A stretch of 64,000 bases of DNA from Caenorhabditis elegans. Taxonomy: Eukaryota; Nematoda; Chromadorea; Rhabditida; Rhabditidae. Below are positions 34,731-45,957 of this stretch, piece after piece; the stretch's first letter is position 1; each line of letters opens with the position of its first letter. The stretch is from NCBI RefSeq assembly GCF_000002985.6, contig NC_003279.8, forward strand, positions 3,596,001-3,660,000. The letters are read 5' to 3'. The translations under genes were made by a program, and so were the position numbers. The notes beneath the pieces are model-generated. The model was not told the DNA's origin, did not search any database, and saw only the letters and a program-made list of their open reading frames with translations.

Positions 34731-35284
34731 TATGGTACCTCAACCACCGCCAACCGGCTGTGATACTCGTCTTCTCGTTCAGTCATGCTTTCCGTATACT
34801 ATTTTTAAGACATAACCCATTCCGGAACTTTAAAGGCACATGCTTCAGCAAGATCTACATTTAGATAGAGCGTCATTATGTGCCTTTAAAGCCCCATTTT
34901 TCAGATTTGCAATACAATAATCCAAAAACGCAATAACTTCCCCCAGCATTCACATATTTTTGATTCACTTTTCACACACACTTTTCTCTCCAAAAGGTCT
35001 CACATATGCCAAGCGTCTTGATCTCTTTTTGAAAAAAAATGTTTAGATGTATAGTTGTAATAAATATTTGGTTAGATTGGGAAATTAAAAAAAAATTTCA
35101 TTCACAAATAATAATGATAACAAGAAAGAAAGTAATATAACATGAAAAACATTTGACAAGCCTGCCTCCCACGCCTGGTAGGCACGAAGAGTAGGCATAA
35201 AAGATGGTAACAAGAAAAAAACAAAGAAACAGTAAAGAAAACCTACTTTACGCAAGTTTTTCAAATAAATAATTCTTTAAAAAT
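34731..35284. other. Convergent 3' flanks of cah-6 and jmjc-1
   Basis: CTTTAAAGGCACAT (about 34832) and ATGTGCCTTTAAAG (about 34877) form a small hairpin just after cah-6. AATAAATATT near 35059 is a plausible polyadenylation signal. The rest is A/T-rich with nothing else recognised. Confidence 0.5.
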
Positions 35285-38200
35285 TCAATTCTTAACCAAA
35301 AGAACCCCAATCTGGAACAAAAGTTGGATGGCTGCCAAGTTCTCTTTTCTGCTCTTCGTCTTCGTCTCTCTCAACGAGAAGATCTCATACAGAGTTCTCC
35401 ATTCAGGATAAGAATTTGACAGGACCCTATACGCATCAATTCCACTAATCGGATATTCAACAATCTGCTCTGGACGTCCTTCGAAAAGTCGAGAATTGTT
35501 GATTCGATGACTAATGAAGCAGGCATCTTCACTCTCCATCAGCAGTCGTTGAGTGTGTCTTCGAATCAAACGAACTTTGGTTCGAGCAGTGAAATCGACG
35601 AGGTCATCTCCAAGAAGATTTGTTGATGAGCCAAGGACGCTGAGCTTCTTCTCCTCTAGAAAATGATAAAGTCAGTATTATTGTTTTTGCTGAATTAGGG
35701 TTTCGAGGGAGGGGGTCTCGATGAAATCTCACGATCCGAGTTATGACGGAACCAGGTAGATGAGTGCATCGTATCTTACGCGCAACTTTTTCTTGTCACG
35801 GGGAGCATATACACTAATTTCTACAGTAGTCGCAATTTTAAATTTAATTTATCCCAAAAACGGCTAGAATTTTTAAGTATGATGCACATGAAAAATTATC
35901 TACGGAAAATTTTTATCTACTGGAAATCACCATTGAACAGTAGAGCACACTTTCATGGTCGTATCGTTTGGCGGCCTGTAGGGTCAATGCATCATAACGT
36001 GCAAAAATCGCTGACACCTTTATGGTTATTACGAGAAAGCAAAGGAACCGAGCTGTGATGTCACCTGATTGGCGGGATCGATGCACTATGTTTTACGCGT
36101 ACGCCTAGCCTCTCATGTGCGAGATATCGCACTCTTTGCCCTTCCGGCATGACTCATGGCGGAAGGGCAAAGAGTGCGATATCTCGCACAGCTCAGGCCT
36201 ATCCTATATGAACACGTACTCGAATGAAGGCGGTTTGGCCAAAAATTAAACTTGCGCGTAAGGTATGATGTATTTCCGTGGCCCAGACATTATGTACGAA
36301 TAAAACAATTTTTGATAGAAGTTCATAACTTACGTTCAGTCAACCTCGGTGGCAATGCTTGCTTCATAAACTCTTTCGCCAGACTATCCACCGAACTTTC
36401 CAAAAGCTGATCTGCCACCAAGTTTCTCAACATGCTCATATGCCTGTCAACAACCATCTTGAACTTCTCGACAAAATGATCCTCTTGTGAATAGTCCAAA
36501 TCAATAACTCCTCCCATATCAAACAATCCAGTTGGCAATCCACGTCGCAACTTGTGACGTGTGTCAGTGAGTACTCCAATTGCTTCGGGCACTACTTTCT
36601 CCATCAAGTTGGCAAAACTCCATTGTCTTCCCGTAGAAACTGTCACATGAAGAGAATGAACTTTCGAATCGGTTCTTGCTTGATGAATGTAGCCTCTTGG
36701 AATATAAATCATATCTCCCTTCTCAATCCATCCCTCGAAAACTGGCTCTCGTCCTTTCATATCGTCTTCCGTGAAGTTGTCACTAGACTCAAGTGGAAGC
36801 TCCTCTTCAGCTGATTCTGGAGCCCAGACTCTCCAATATTTCCGTCCCTCAACTTGAAGAAGAAACGCGTCGATCTCATCCCAATGTGGGGCAAAACCAG
36901 AGCTTCCTGCTGGTGTAAGATAGGTATTTGCACCAACAAAGCATCCAAATTGCTCCTGAATCACTTCACACAGGTACCAGATACGATCATCGTAGGTTTG
37001 GGGGTTGACGAGTTGAACAGAGCACATGTTCTGAATTTGAAAAAGTATTGATAGTATTACTAACAAGGGATACGATATTGGTGCGGAAGAGGTACTGTAG
37101 GGTACGTTAGTGGTACTGTAGAGGTACTGTTTAAAGTAGCATGTGATCTTGGTACAACAGGGGTACTGTAGGGGTCGCTATTAGTGCAATGGGGGGGGGG
37201 GTGGTACTGTATGAAATAGGATATGTTCGTGGTACGGTAGGGGTGCGGTAGGGTTCGCTAGTCGTAATGTAGAGGTACTGTATAAAGTAGCATGTGTTCT
37301 TGGTACAAGAGGGGTACAAGAGGGGTACTGTAGGGTTTGCTATTAGTGCAATGGGGGGCTGGTACTGTATGAAGTAGGATGTGCTTTTGGTACTAGAGGG
37401 GTACTGTAGGGATCGCTAGTGCTGTGTTATTGTTTAAGTTTCTGATTTTCAGAAAAAAAACCCACATGAAGGTGCTGCTTAACAATTTGCGGGTAGGCAC
37501 GTCCTTGTCCATTCAACGTAGTTCTAACCCCATTTTTGTACTGTGCAATATTGATATTCCGTCCATACTCCAAATGGTTCTTCTCGAGAAGCTCGCCGAG
37601 TCGGGCAGTTGAGAAAAGGTTGCCAAAGTATGTCGGCTGCTTGCGACGCACCACAAGAACATTCGATTGGTAGAATTTGCTGATAATTATTCATTTTTCA
37701 GTTTCACTCAAAACTAGAAAAACTTACTCAAAGAAAGTCTGAACATCACACGGCGAAATCATAAATCCAAATGCTCGAGAAGAAGTGACCACGGAGTCTT
37801 CATCGGTAAAGGGGAACTTGTCAAAGTCCACGGCTGGGGCGTTACGGGTGAACTTGTCCTTGGAAATCACATGGGCTTCACGATCCTTTCCAGCAATGAA
37901 TCCCTCGTCATCAGAGTCTGCATCCATTTCTGAGACAACAGATTCTTCGTCAGAGACATCTTCTTCTTCTTCTTCTTGCTCATCAGCTTCTTCCTCCTCG
38001 TCCTCAAACTCTTCATCTTCAAACTCTTCATCCTCAATCTCCTCATCCTCCATGTCTTCCTCATCCTCCACTGATTCAAAATTAATATATCTCTCAATAT
38101 CCTTCGGATCAATCATCATTTCATCTTCATCAATATCAGTTTCATCTTCATCTTCCAGCTCTTCATCACTATCCAGTCCAATCATTTGCTCATCGTCACT

Positions 38201-40475
38201 TTCCACAACTTCTGTCTTCTTGAACGCAATTTCCCGTCCATTTGAGATCAGAGTCACCTTATTTTCATTATCAGGCTCTTCTACAAAGTATGTGGATCTT
38301 GTGGAAGTCTCATTTTGGACAAGTGCTGTGTCTGAAAATTAAGAATAATTAGACACTAGGTTTTTTGGAATTTAAAAAAAAACCAGTTTGCTGGTGTCCT
38401 CGAAATGATTTTAAAAATTATTAAAATTAGAATTTATCGCGGAATTTTTAAAGCCTTTTTCTGAAAAATTATAAAAATCTAATTTTTCAGAGAAAGTTTA
38501 AAAAATAAATTTTTTTTTTGAAAATTTGGGTTAATTTTTAGAACATTTTCAGAATACCAAATCCTAATTTAAAAAATGTCAGAAAATTTAAAAAAAAAGT
38601 AATTATGAATTTTCCGCCAAATACTTTGAACGTATGTAAGAGCAATGTTTTTGAACATTTTCAAATTAGTTTTAATGTTTTTGTAAAATTAAAATCACAA
38701 TTTCCAACCGATTTTTTCAAAATGAAAATGAAAATTTTTAATTGAAATTTTCTGAAATAGGAGAAATTTTTAATTATTTATTCAAGTAATTCAAAAAATC
38801 CAAATTTGGTGAAATTTTTTTAAAATTTACCTCATAATATATAAATTTAATTAGAATTTGAAATTCTTAAACTTTTTTTAAACATATCAAAAACTAAAGA
38901 AAATAACAAATATTTTTCAGAGTTAATTTATAGATAATTTCATGGGTCACAAAAAAAAAATCAACAAAATAGTCAACAATTGTACTAGAAAAACCAAAAA
39001 AAATAACATTTTTGTCAGGGGACGCTTCGCAACTGAAATCGGCAACTCAGAGATGATTTCGATGTCAGCTAGCTGCTGTCCCTGAACAAAAATCATTCAA
39101 AAAATTGATTTGGTAGCCTAGAAAAATGGAAAACCTCGGCCAACTTTTTTACATCAACTAAAAAACAATCCAAAAATTCCAATAAAATGGCCATTTTTAC
39201 CCGGTTAAAATCTTCTGGATTTGATTTTTAAGGGTGACCTAAAACATATAGCCATGGCTTTTTTGTCTTTACTTCCACGTTGTACTGCGTGACCTAGAAA
39301 AATTAAAATTCGGCCATAATTAAAACTGAGGGCTACGCGGCGACCTTGGCCGATTGAGATTTTCTCTGCCAACGATACCCGGTTTCAAATTCTAAGCATT
39401 TCTTACAACTCACGTTTATTCTGATTTTTCATCTTCTTATTCTTACTCTTCTCATCTTCCTTTTTCACCTCAACTTTTGGCTTCTTGTTCTCTAACTTTT
39501 GTGTTGTCACCTCCACATGTTTTCTCTTGGTTCCTCCATTTTGTTTCGGAACTGGCCCATGTGAAAGAACTCGATCGATATTCAATCCATCGTGAATTCT
39601 TTTCACTTTCTCCAGCTTGGCTGGATGCACAAATTTCGGCTCTTTTGAGGGCTCTTTGTAGTGGGAAACAGCTGAAAATGTCAATTGAATTTGACTGACC
39701 AAAGATATCTCTTTTTTTTTTGGATCAGAATGTTTTCAAAAAAAATTGGGGATTTTTCCAGAAAATCTGGAAACTAGGAGTTTAATTTTTTGTAAAATTA
39801 TATTTCCTAAAAAGACTTCATTAATCAATAATTGACTTTTTTGTTACGTACACCATTTAACTAACAGTAGCGTACACTTTTTTACATGGAAACTGAAATT
39901 TTTGACGAAAATCTACTCTTGGCTAAATATTTATATTTAGTTGAATTTTGCAGTTTTCCACGTGAAATACACAACCATTTACTAACCTAAAAGTATATTT
40001 TCTTGATGAAAAAGAATTAATCCAATGGCCAATGTAAATTTTCAATGAAAAAACATCGATTAGATTTAGGGAGTCAAAAATTGAAGAAAACATTTTCTAT
40101 CGATGCACCATGTCTATTCCTCACTTTGACAGCGCATATCTTGGCTATTTTTAAGATATCAAACAATGTTCAATTACAGAAATGTAGAAAAATATTCAAT
40201 AAAAACTTTTTCAGTTGACAGCTTTTCAATGAAATAAAAAGTTAGTGAGATATAAGTAATCAAAGTTAGTCAGTAGAATATTTGACAGAAAATTTCCTAA
40301 AATGTCTGCCGTTTTCTAGAATTTGAAAGTCATAGTCTTTAAAAAGCAATTTCGAAGACAAAATAAAAATACCTGCACTTTTAGCTTCACCGAGCTCAAT
40401 ACTGGACCATCTGTCGTTATGCTTAACTGCTGGTGCAGCAGCAGCCGACTTGTTTGAGTTTTTCTTTTTGCCCAT
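35285..40475 (-). CDS. jmjc-1: JmjC ribosomal oxygenase / histone demethylase, NO66 (RIOX1) family
   Basis: Six exons on the minus strand: 40475-40373, 39671-39414, 38331-37728, 37679-37466, 37030-36334, 35655-35285 (748 aa). The N-terminus is basic (MGKKKNSNKSAAAAP; a long Lys-rich part), fitting nucleolar targeting. A very acidic segment at about residues 165-240 is mostly E and D. The cupin/JmjC core follows. Iron ligands are H442 and D444 (GFAPHWDEID) and H509 (IPRGYIHQA). Further family marks are NTYLTPAGSSGF and YWRVWAP. The C-terminal winged-helix region carries FISHRINNSRLFEG. NO66 enzymes are 2-oxoglutarate/Fe(II) dioxygenases that hydroxylate ribosomal protein uL2 histidine and are also reported as H3K4/K36 demethylases. 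Introns 1-2 and 4-5 hold repeats, including a perfect hairpin at 36116-36190. Confidence 0.92.
36116..36190. repeat. Perfect 31-bp inverted repeat in jmjc-1 intron
   Basis: Arms 36116-36146 (TGTGCGAGATATCGCACTCT, then TTGCCCTTCCG) and 36160-36190 are exact reverse complements separated by 13 nt. The arm begins with a further small palindrome (TGCGAGATATCGCA). It would fold into a very stable hairpin in RNA or single-stranded DNA. Confidence 0.9.
37075..37420. repeat. Minisatellite with GGTACTGTAGGGGT units in jmjc-1 intron
   Basis: Imperfect repeats with a higher-order unit of about 70-87 bp. Each has a (AAAGTAGCATGTG.TCTTGGTAC) block at about 37133, 37213, 37284 and 37371, separated by GGGGTACTGTAGGGGTCGCTA. 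One unit contains a run of about 12 G. Confidence 0.8.
40090..40145. repeat. GATGCACCATGTCTAT repeat, copies at 41060, 41250 and in the 57240-57920 array
   Basis: The block ATCGATGCACCATGTCTATT...CACTTTGACAGCGCATATCTTGG is followed by AAGATAT. Copies recur in the gap 40476-41500 and in the collagen 5' intron. It is non-coding and dispersed. Confidence 0.7.
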
Positions 40476-41500
40476 TTCGCACTCTGAGAATTTCAAAATC
40501 TAGCAAATTTTAAAAATACAATTAAATGCCTATTTTTGAAATTAAATAAAATAAATAAATCCGGCAAAAAACAACAAAAATAAACAACTTTTTAGGCCTC
40601 AAATTTAAAGAAAAAAGAGTTCGCGCGGTGTACGTGAGTATCTACTGGTTTGACGGGAAAAGATGGGAAACCTAGGCCACGGCCATCGAGAGACAGTGGG
40701 GAGGAAGGAAACCCAGACATTCAAGAAGGGTGGCTAGGGGGTATGGACATATGGAATTGACTGTCTATATTATTGTTGTTTTAATAGGTTTTATCGATTT
40801 TTTCCAATGCCCTGGCTATTAGGTCAGCTGTCTTTCTATAAAATTGTTTTGAATTTGATTTATTTTAAATACTTATGTTAATAAAAAAAACATCTAGTTT
40901 TTAGATTTCTAACATTTTTTGGTAAATTGCCAAGTTTACGAAAATCTGATCTTTCTGAAAAATATTGAGCAGTTTTGTAGTATTTGTCCTGTTTATAAAA
41001 AAGGTAAAATCTTTAAAATATAGGATCTGATAAATCTTTTGGTGAGCTGTTTCTTCTCGATTCACCATGTCTATCATTCACTTTGACTGCCCATATCTTG
41101 GTTAATTTTTGGGATATAAAATTATTTTAATTTACACAAAACAGGAAAAGAAATACTAAATGTTTTTCAATTGACAATTTTTTGGTAAAATCAAATACAA
41201 CTGAGATATGAGAAGGCAAAGTTAAGATAATTTTTTTTCGATGCACCATATCCTTCTTGGCAGCTAGGAAATAGAAAAAACCTCATGTACATGTCTTATT
41301 CCTTATAACTTTCTAAAATTTTCAAAAATAGTTTGAAAATGAATATTTCCAGACCTAAATTTGTACCTTGCTTACGACCGTGAAACATCCGCATCTTTCC
41401 GTCTCTGCGTCGACATTTCTTCTTTTGGTTTTTTCTCTCCGTCTCAAACTTCTCAAGTTGTTTTTTTTTTTTTGGAATTTGAATTTCGAGTTTTAATAAA
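40476..41500. promoter_or_regulatory. Divergent promoter region, jmjc-1 / COMMD4
   Basis: About 1 kb between divergent ATGs. The jmjc-1-proximal 250 bp is GC-richer and includes GCGCGGTGTACGTGAG and GACGGGAAAAGATGGGAAACC. The middle holds copies of the GATGCACCATGT repeat (about 41060 and 41250). CTCTGCGTCGACATTTC near 41405 is close to the COMMD4 start. No TATA box is seen; promoter function is inference. Confidence 0.4.
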
Positions 41501-42768
41501 ATGGTAAGATTCTTTTACAGATTTATGTTTTCTAAACGAAATATTTATTTCAGAAATATCATTTTCTCGGAGACATGGAGTGCCCGTCGTGGCTTCTTGA
41601 GGAAATTTGCACGAACTTTTCGAATTTGGTGGGCCTAGATCTAGTTTTTGTGCGGATGAAATAAAAATTCTTTCAGACTGTGCTCAAATTCAAGGAGCTC
41701 TGCAATCGAGCATCACATTTGGTTCTCTGTGGACACGACAAGCCAATACTTTCGGATACTTCAGAAGGAATCAGTAAGCTAGTTTTTTGATTTTAAACGT
41801 TCAGCTGAAATGCTATGTGGCCACTAAATAAATATCGGTGGCCGAGTTTTTTAAAATTGGAATTATCATAAAATTTGCATTACCTAGCTTTTTGACTTTT
41901 CCCGGCCAGCTTCATCTCCAAAATTTGATTTTAATGTGTGCTCTGCCGACAAACAACCGACATCTCGCGATTTTGAAAACCACAGCAAAATGGCCGCGAA
42001 AAAAAAATCGGTGGCCGAGTTTTCTTTATTCTAATTTTTCACCCTACATAGTTTAAAAAAAAAACAATTTAGATAGAAAATTCCAAATTTCTACCCTTTC
42101 CAAAACTATTTTTCAGAAATTTTAAAAATAGGTGTGAATTTCAAATTTCAATTTTTCAAGAAATATGCACGCAAAAAAAATAATAACTGATTTTGAAAAA
42201 GGTTCAGGAAATTCTGCGATATCGAGTTTTTTCCAGAAAATTCACATTAAAAAGAATGGAAAAAAATTTCTCCGAGACCAAAATTTACCAATTTTCAGAT
42301 TCTGTTAATAATCACACGAATCTCGTTTTAATCGGAAACTGGCTTCTGCTAAAACCTGCTGGCTATGATTGCCCATCAACAGATCTTGAGAAAGAAGTCG
42401 TTCAACTCGGATTGCCACCAGAGCACGGAATTCAACTCCGTAAAGTCTACGAAAATTACAAATCAGAATTGAGGGAGAAAGTTTGCAGTTCTGTTTACAG
42501 AGGTATCGCTATATTAACGAGTTGCCCGTAAACTTTCAATTTTCTCCAGAGCCCCATGCAACCATCATCGACGCCTCCCCGTCCTCTATCACATTCCAAG
42601 CTGACACACAAATGTATGATGTTTCGATGAGTGGAAGCATGATGAACCAGCTTAAAAATGGTATAAAGACTTTTTTAAAGTTAAAAATTCATCCAATAAC
42701 TTGCAGATGTCGAAAATGCACTCTCAAAAATGAAAGACTTTGCCGAGACTCTTCCAATGACCAACTGA
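41501..42768 (+). CDS. COMM domain-containing protein 4
   Basis: Six exons: 41501-41503 (only the ATG), 41554-41628, 41677-41773, 42299-42502, 42550-42660, 42707-42768 (183 aa). The first exon is just the start codon before GTAAG; the next gives KYHFLGDMECPSWLLEEI, matching human COMMD4 'RFRFCGDLDCPDWVLAEI'. A helical HN region follows with LQQLGLP-like VVQLGLPPEHG. Then comes the C-terminal COMM domain: ITFQADTQMYDVSMSGSMMN and a last helix ending DFAETLPMTN. COMMD proteins form a decameric ring in the Commander complex, acting in endosomal recycling and ubiquitin-linked regulation. I recall the C. elegans locus as T28F2.2. The intron at 41774-42298 contains a ...GTGGCCGAGTTTT repeat. Confidence 0.88.
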
Positions 42769-42851
42769 AAAACTACGTTCCTCTTCTAAATTAATTGTAA
42801 ATAAATGTTTTAACTTTTAGTAAATTTCTCGCCCATTTCGACAAAAAAGCT

Positions 42852-42924
42852 TGCTCCCGGTGAGGCTCGAACTCACGACCTTCAGATTATGAGACTGACG
42901 CGCTGCCTACTGCGCTACGGAAGC
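42852..42924 (-). tRNA. tRNA-Met (elongator), anticodon CAU
   Basis: Reading the minus strand from 42924, the acceptor stem GCTTCCG pairs with CGGGAGC (one G-U) and A is the discriminator. The D arm has AGCGCAGTAGGCAGCGC. The anticodon loop is CTCATAA with CAT. The T arm is GGTCGTGAGTTCGAGCCTCACC. The length is 73 nt without intron or encoded CCA. The short T run needed to end pol III transcription is not obvious right after the gene (TTTTTTG lies at 42841-42848). Confidence 0.95.
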
Positions 42925-43045
42925 GGCATTTACCGGTCTCCACAGCGCCAACACAAATTTCATGTAGAGAGGAGGGTCGGTTAATCTGTTCCATTGATAA
43001 GGGGTAGAGATAAGAAACCTTTATGTTTACTTTGGCGTTCACAAG

Positions 43046-43380
43046 TAGGGCTAAAAAAACTGAGGTTTGGTGCGCGCTATGACAGCCAGAGTGCCGTGAG
43101 CCGGCGGCGACGGTATTTTGATTTGCGCCGCCACAGGCGTCGACGCAGAGCGGATTGCGAAGCGCCGGCGGCGGCGCGCGCTGCGTATGAATTTTCAACA
43201 TCTTTCAGCCTTTCAGCTCGAAAATTTTCATTGATATTTCATTTGATACTGAAACAATTCAACTTTCGGAATTAATTTCGGAAACTGTAAGATCAGACGC
43301 CGCCAGCGCAAGCGTATACCATTTTTCACCGTCGCAGAGGAACGCCGGCTCAGAAGAACACCGGCGGATTTCAAGCCCTA
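43046..43380. mobile_element. hAT-like MITE with 8-bp target site duplication
   Basis: The element begins TAGGGCTAAAAAAACTGAGG and ends ...GGATTTCAAGCCCTA, so the termini TAGGGCT/AGCCCTA are inverted. It is flanked on both sides by the same 8 bases, TTCACAAG (43038-43045 and 43381-43388). The interior is GC-rich (GCCGCCACAGGCGTCGACGC) with no transposase frame. TIRs starting TAGGG with 8-bp duplications are typical of hAT elements. Confidence 0.82.
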
Positions 43381-43725
43381 TTCACAAGTAGGCTACCCAT
43401 ATATGTTAAATCTTTTACACTTTATTCAGCCACTATCACTTTCGAATCGATGAAGCTACAGTAGATATTGTAAGAGAAATAATTCCGTATCTGGTACCGC
43501 GTTTGTATATTATGCCTTATTTTGATTTGCACTCTGTTTCCAAGTTTAAAAAAACCTTGGTGACCGCCTTGCACGTTGTTGGCATTTATTATTCTTTTGA
43601 AATGAAAGCTTCATTTCTTGGTTGCCCCATTCATAACTTTTCACAATATGCGGTATGCAAAACGAATATTTAACTTTATTTTGAAAAATAACAAGTTTTA
43701 TATAGTAATTATAGGTGATTGTTAT

Positions 43726-45347
43726 ATGAAAGTTAATAAAAAACAATCTGTTATTCCAGTTGTATTACTTTTAATTGTAATTTTTCAATGGATGGTTCCA
43801 GGTTATTATGACTATAATCAAATTTCGACGTTGGTTTATTGTGATAAGGTAATGTAAAATTCATAAAGAAAGTCATATTTGAATTTACAGAATCCCAGCG
43901 ATCAACATAGATATTTATTATTTCCAATGGTTACAATTGTTTTCGATGGAGGTTTAGGTAATAATTTTTTGGGAAAATACAAAAAATTATATTTATTCTA
44001 ATAGTATCAATAGTATTCCACTCCGCTATTTAAATTTACCTCGCAATATAGCAATTGTAGTTTGAAAAAAATAGTGAAGATTTAAGTAAAGTCGTTTAGG
44101 AAACCAACTCTTCGAAGTATTTTCACTGCTTGGACTTGCTCTGAAACTCAATCGAACTGCAATTTTCAATAGTGAGGACTGGATTCTTCACTCAAAATTA
44201 AATCTTCTCCGAGAACAAGTACCTCAAGTTGCCGAAAGAGTTATTTCTATTCCAATTGAGGTTTTAGTTTTAATTATGGAATTTCTAAAAATCTAAAAAC
44301 CAATAATTATTCAGATCCCTGAATCCAGTCGATTTATATACTCCCCAGCATGTTGTCATTTTCAATTTTCGCCCCTTCTTTCCTGTGAACAAAGCAAATA
44401 TCTTGTTATTGATGGACATTATTTTCAGGTTTTTTCTTTAAATATTTCCAGAGAATTTTTATATTTCTATTATTTTCAGAGTCACAAGTACTTCTCTTCT
44501 ATAGAGACTTCGATAAGAAAATGGTTGAATCCCCCACAAGAAGAAGAGAAGCTATTGAAAAAGATGATCAGGAGAAAAGATGAATTCCGATTCAAGTGAG
44601 GAATTTACCAAACGATGAACTAAAAGAGCTACCTTATCTATTCCAGAATCTGCGTCCACATCCGCCGCGGGGATTTTCTGACAGACTCCCAACACGCTGG
44701 AACTGCTTCAAACTTTACGATTCGTGCTGTAGACCACTTGTACACTCAGCGTAAGTTTCTCTTCATTGTTTGCCAGTTTCAAGGTAAACTTTCAGATCCC
44801 GGATTGGTATATCTGTTCAGTAATGACCCAGGTTGGGTTAGAGAGAAAATAGCTGCACATCTTGACTATCAGAGTGATGTTAAAGTAATGGAAACGTCAG
44901 AAGCAATCAAGGATTTATATTTTGCACAGATTCATTGTGATGCTGTGTTAATTACCGGTTAGTTGTTATAACAATGCACGTTGTAAAATTATGTAATTCG
45001 CTTCGGAAATTGTTAAATTCATTAACAAAATTTTTCTGTTTTTTGGCCAGTCGCCTAATTTTCCAGCTCCTTCCTCGACATTTGGCTGGTGGCTCGGATA
45101 TTTGTCAAAAAATCAATCAAGTGTGTATTACAGGGATATTCAGGAGACAGAGGATATGGTACGTTGCTCAAAAAGTAATGTTTGGCGTCATGGTGCATCG
45201 AACAACACTTTTGCGTTTTGATTCTTTCAAGTTCCTGTCAAAAAATCAATTTTCCAGGTCAAACACCAAATGGTGGAAGAGGATTTCTTCCCGTCCACGT
45301 GGAAGAAATTGGGGATGTCACAAAACGGGCTGATAATTTCAAAATAA
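43726..45347 (+). CDS. GT11-family (alpha-1,2-fucosyltransferase-like) type II membrane protein
   Basis: Nine exons: 43726-43848, 43891-43957, 44100-44260, 44315-44428, 44480-44595, 44647-44750, 44796-44957, 45067-45158, 45258-45347 (342 aa). A short cytosolic N-terminus and one signal-anchor (VIPVVLLLIVIFQWMVPGYY) place the catalytic domain in the Golgi lumen. GT11 marks: GGLGNQLFEVFSLLGLAL near the start of the domain; VHIRRGDF (residues 197-204), the GDP-fucose motif; and APSSTFGWWLGYLSKN, the third motif. The last exon gives EDFFPSTWKKLG, typical of nematode members of this expanded family. Reading through the last intron instead gives a shorter tail ending NNTFAF. The acceptor substrate is unknown. 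I recall the locus as T28F2.1. Confidence 0.85.
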
Positions 45348-45957
45348 AACTTAATTTCATCTTCTTTTCAAATAAAAATTGTTTCAAGAAAAATTTAAAT
45401 GAAAGCTCAGAAAATAATTTGAAATTGTGTAAAGCAGAATTATCGATTTTTCATTTCAAAAAAAATTGAAAAAATACTTTTTTTCAAAATTTAATCGTCT
45501 CTGCAATAGTTTTGCCAAACTTTTATATATTTCTCCCTGGAAAACATCGCTTTTTTACCAATATTCATCCGATGGTCTTGCCACGAAAAGGTCACGTGTG
45601 CCTTTAATATGGAGCTTCTGCGCCAAATTCTGCAATTCGAGGCTCTTCAAAGAAAAAAAATTATATATTTGAAAATTAAAATATTTAATAGATTACAATC
45701 AAAAAATAGAGGTATACATATAAAATACAAAAACATCATAAAAGAAAAAAAAAAAGGAAAAATAGTTTCTAGAAAAAAAACCGACTCGTACTTTTTGTGG
45801 GGGGTGTGATGTTCAAAAACTCGGAGCAATTCGAAGAAGATGCCATTTGTTGCGAAGAAAGAGAGAAAGAGATAGATAGAGATATTGAAAATGATCAAGA
45901 AAGGAATTCGAATCAGTGATTGTTCACAAGAAAACATACAATTGAATATACAGGCAC
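45348..45957. other. Convergent 3' flanks of the GT11 gene and ccb-1
   Basis: A/T-rich, with no gene seen. It includes AAAATAAAAC at the GT11 stop and the likely ccb-1 3' UTR (45660-45957). Confidence 0.5.

Noticed and set aside
37785-38342. 185-aa Ser-rich plus-strand frame
   Set aside because: Antisense of the acidic GAA/GAT-rich exon of jmjc-1; poly-Ser is the expected complement.
45182-45257. Read-through end of the GT11 gene (…NNTFAF stop)
   Set aside because: Possible as a retained intron, but the spliced version gives the family-typical EDFFPSTWKKL ending, so it was preferred.
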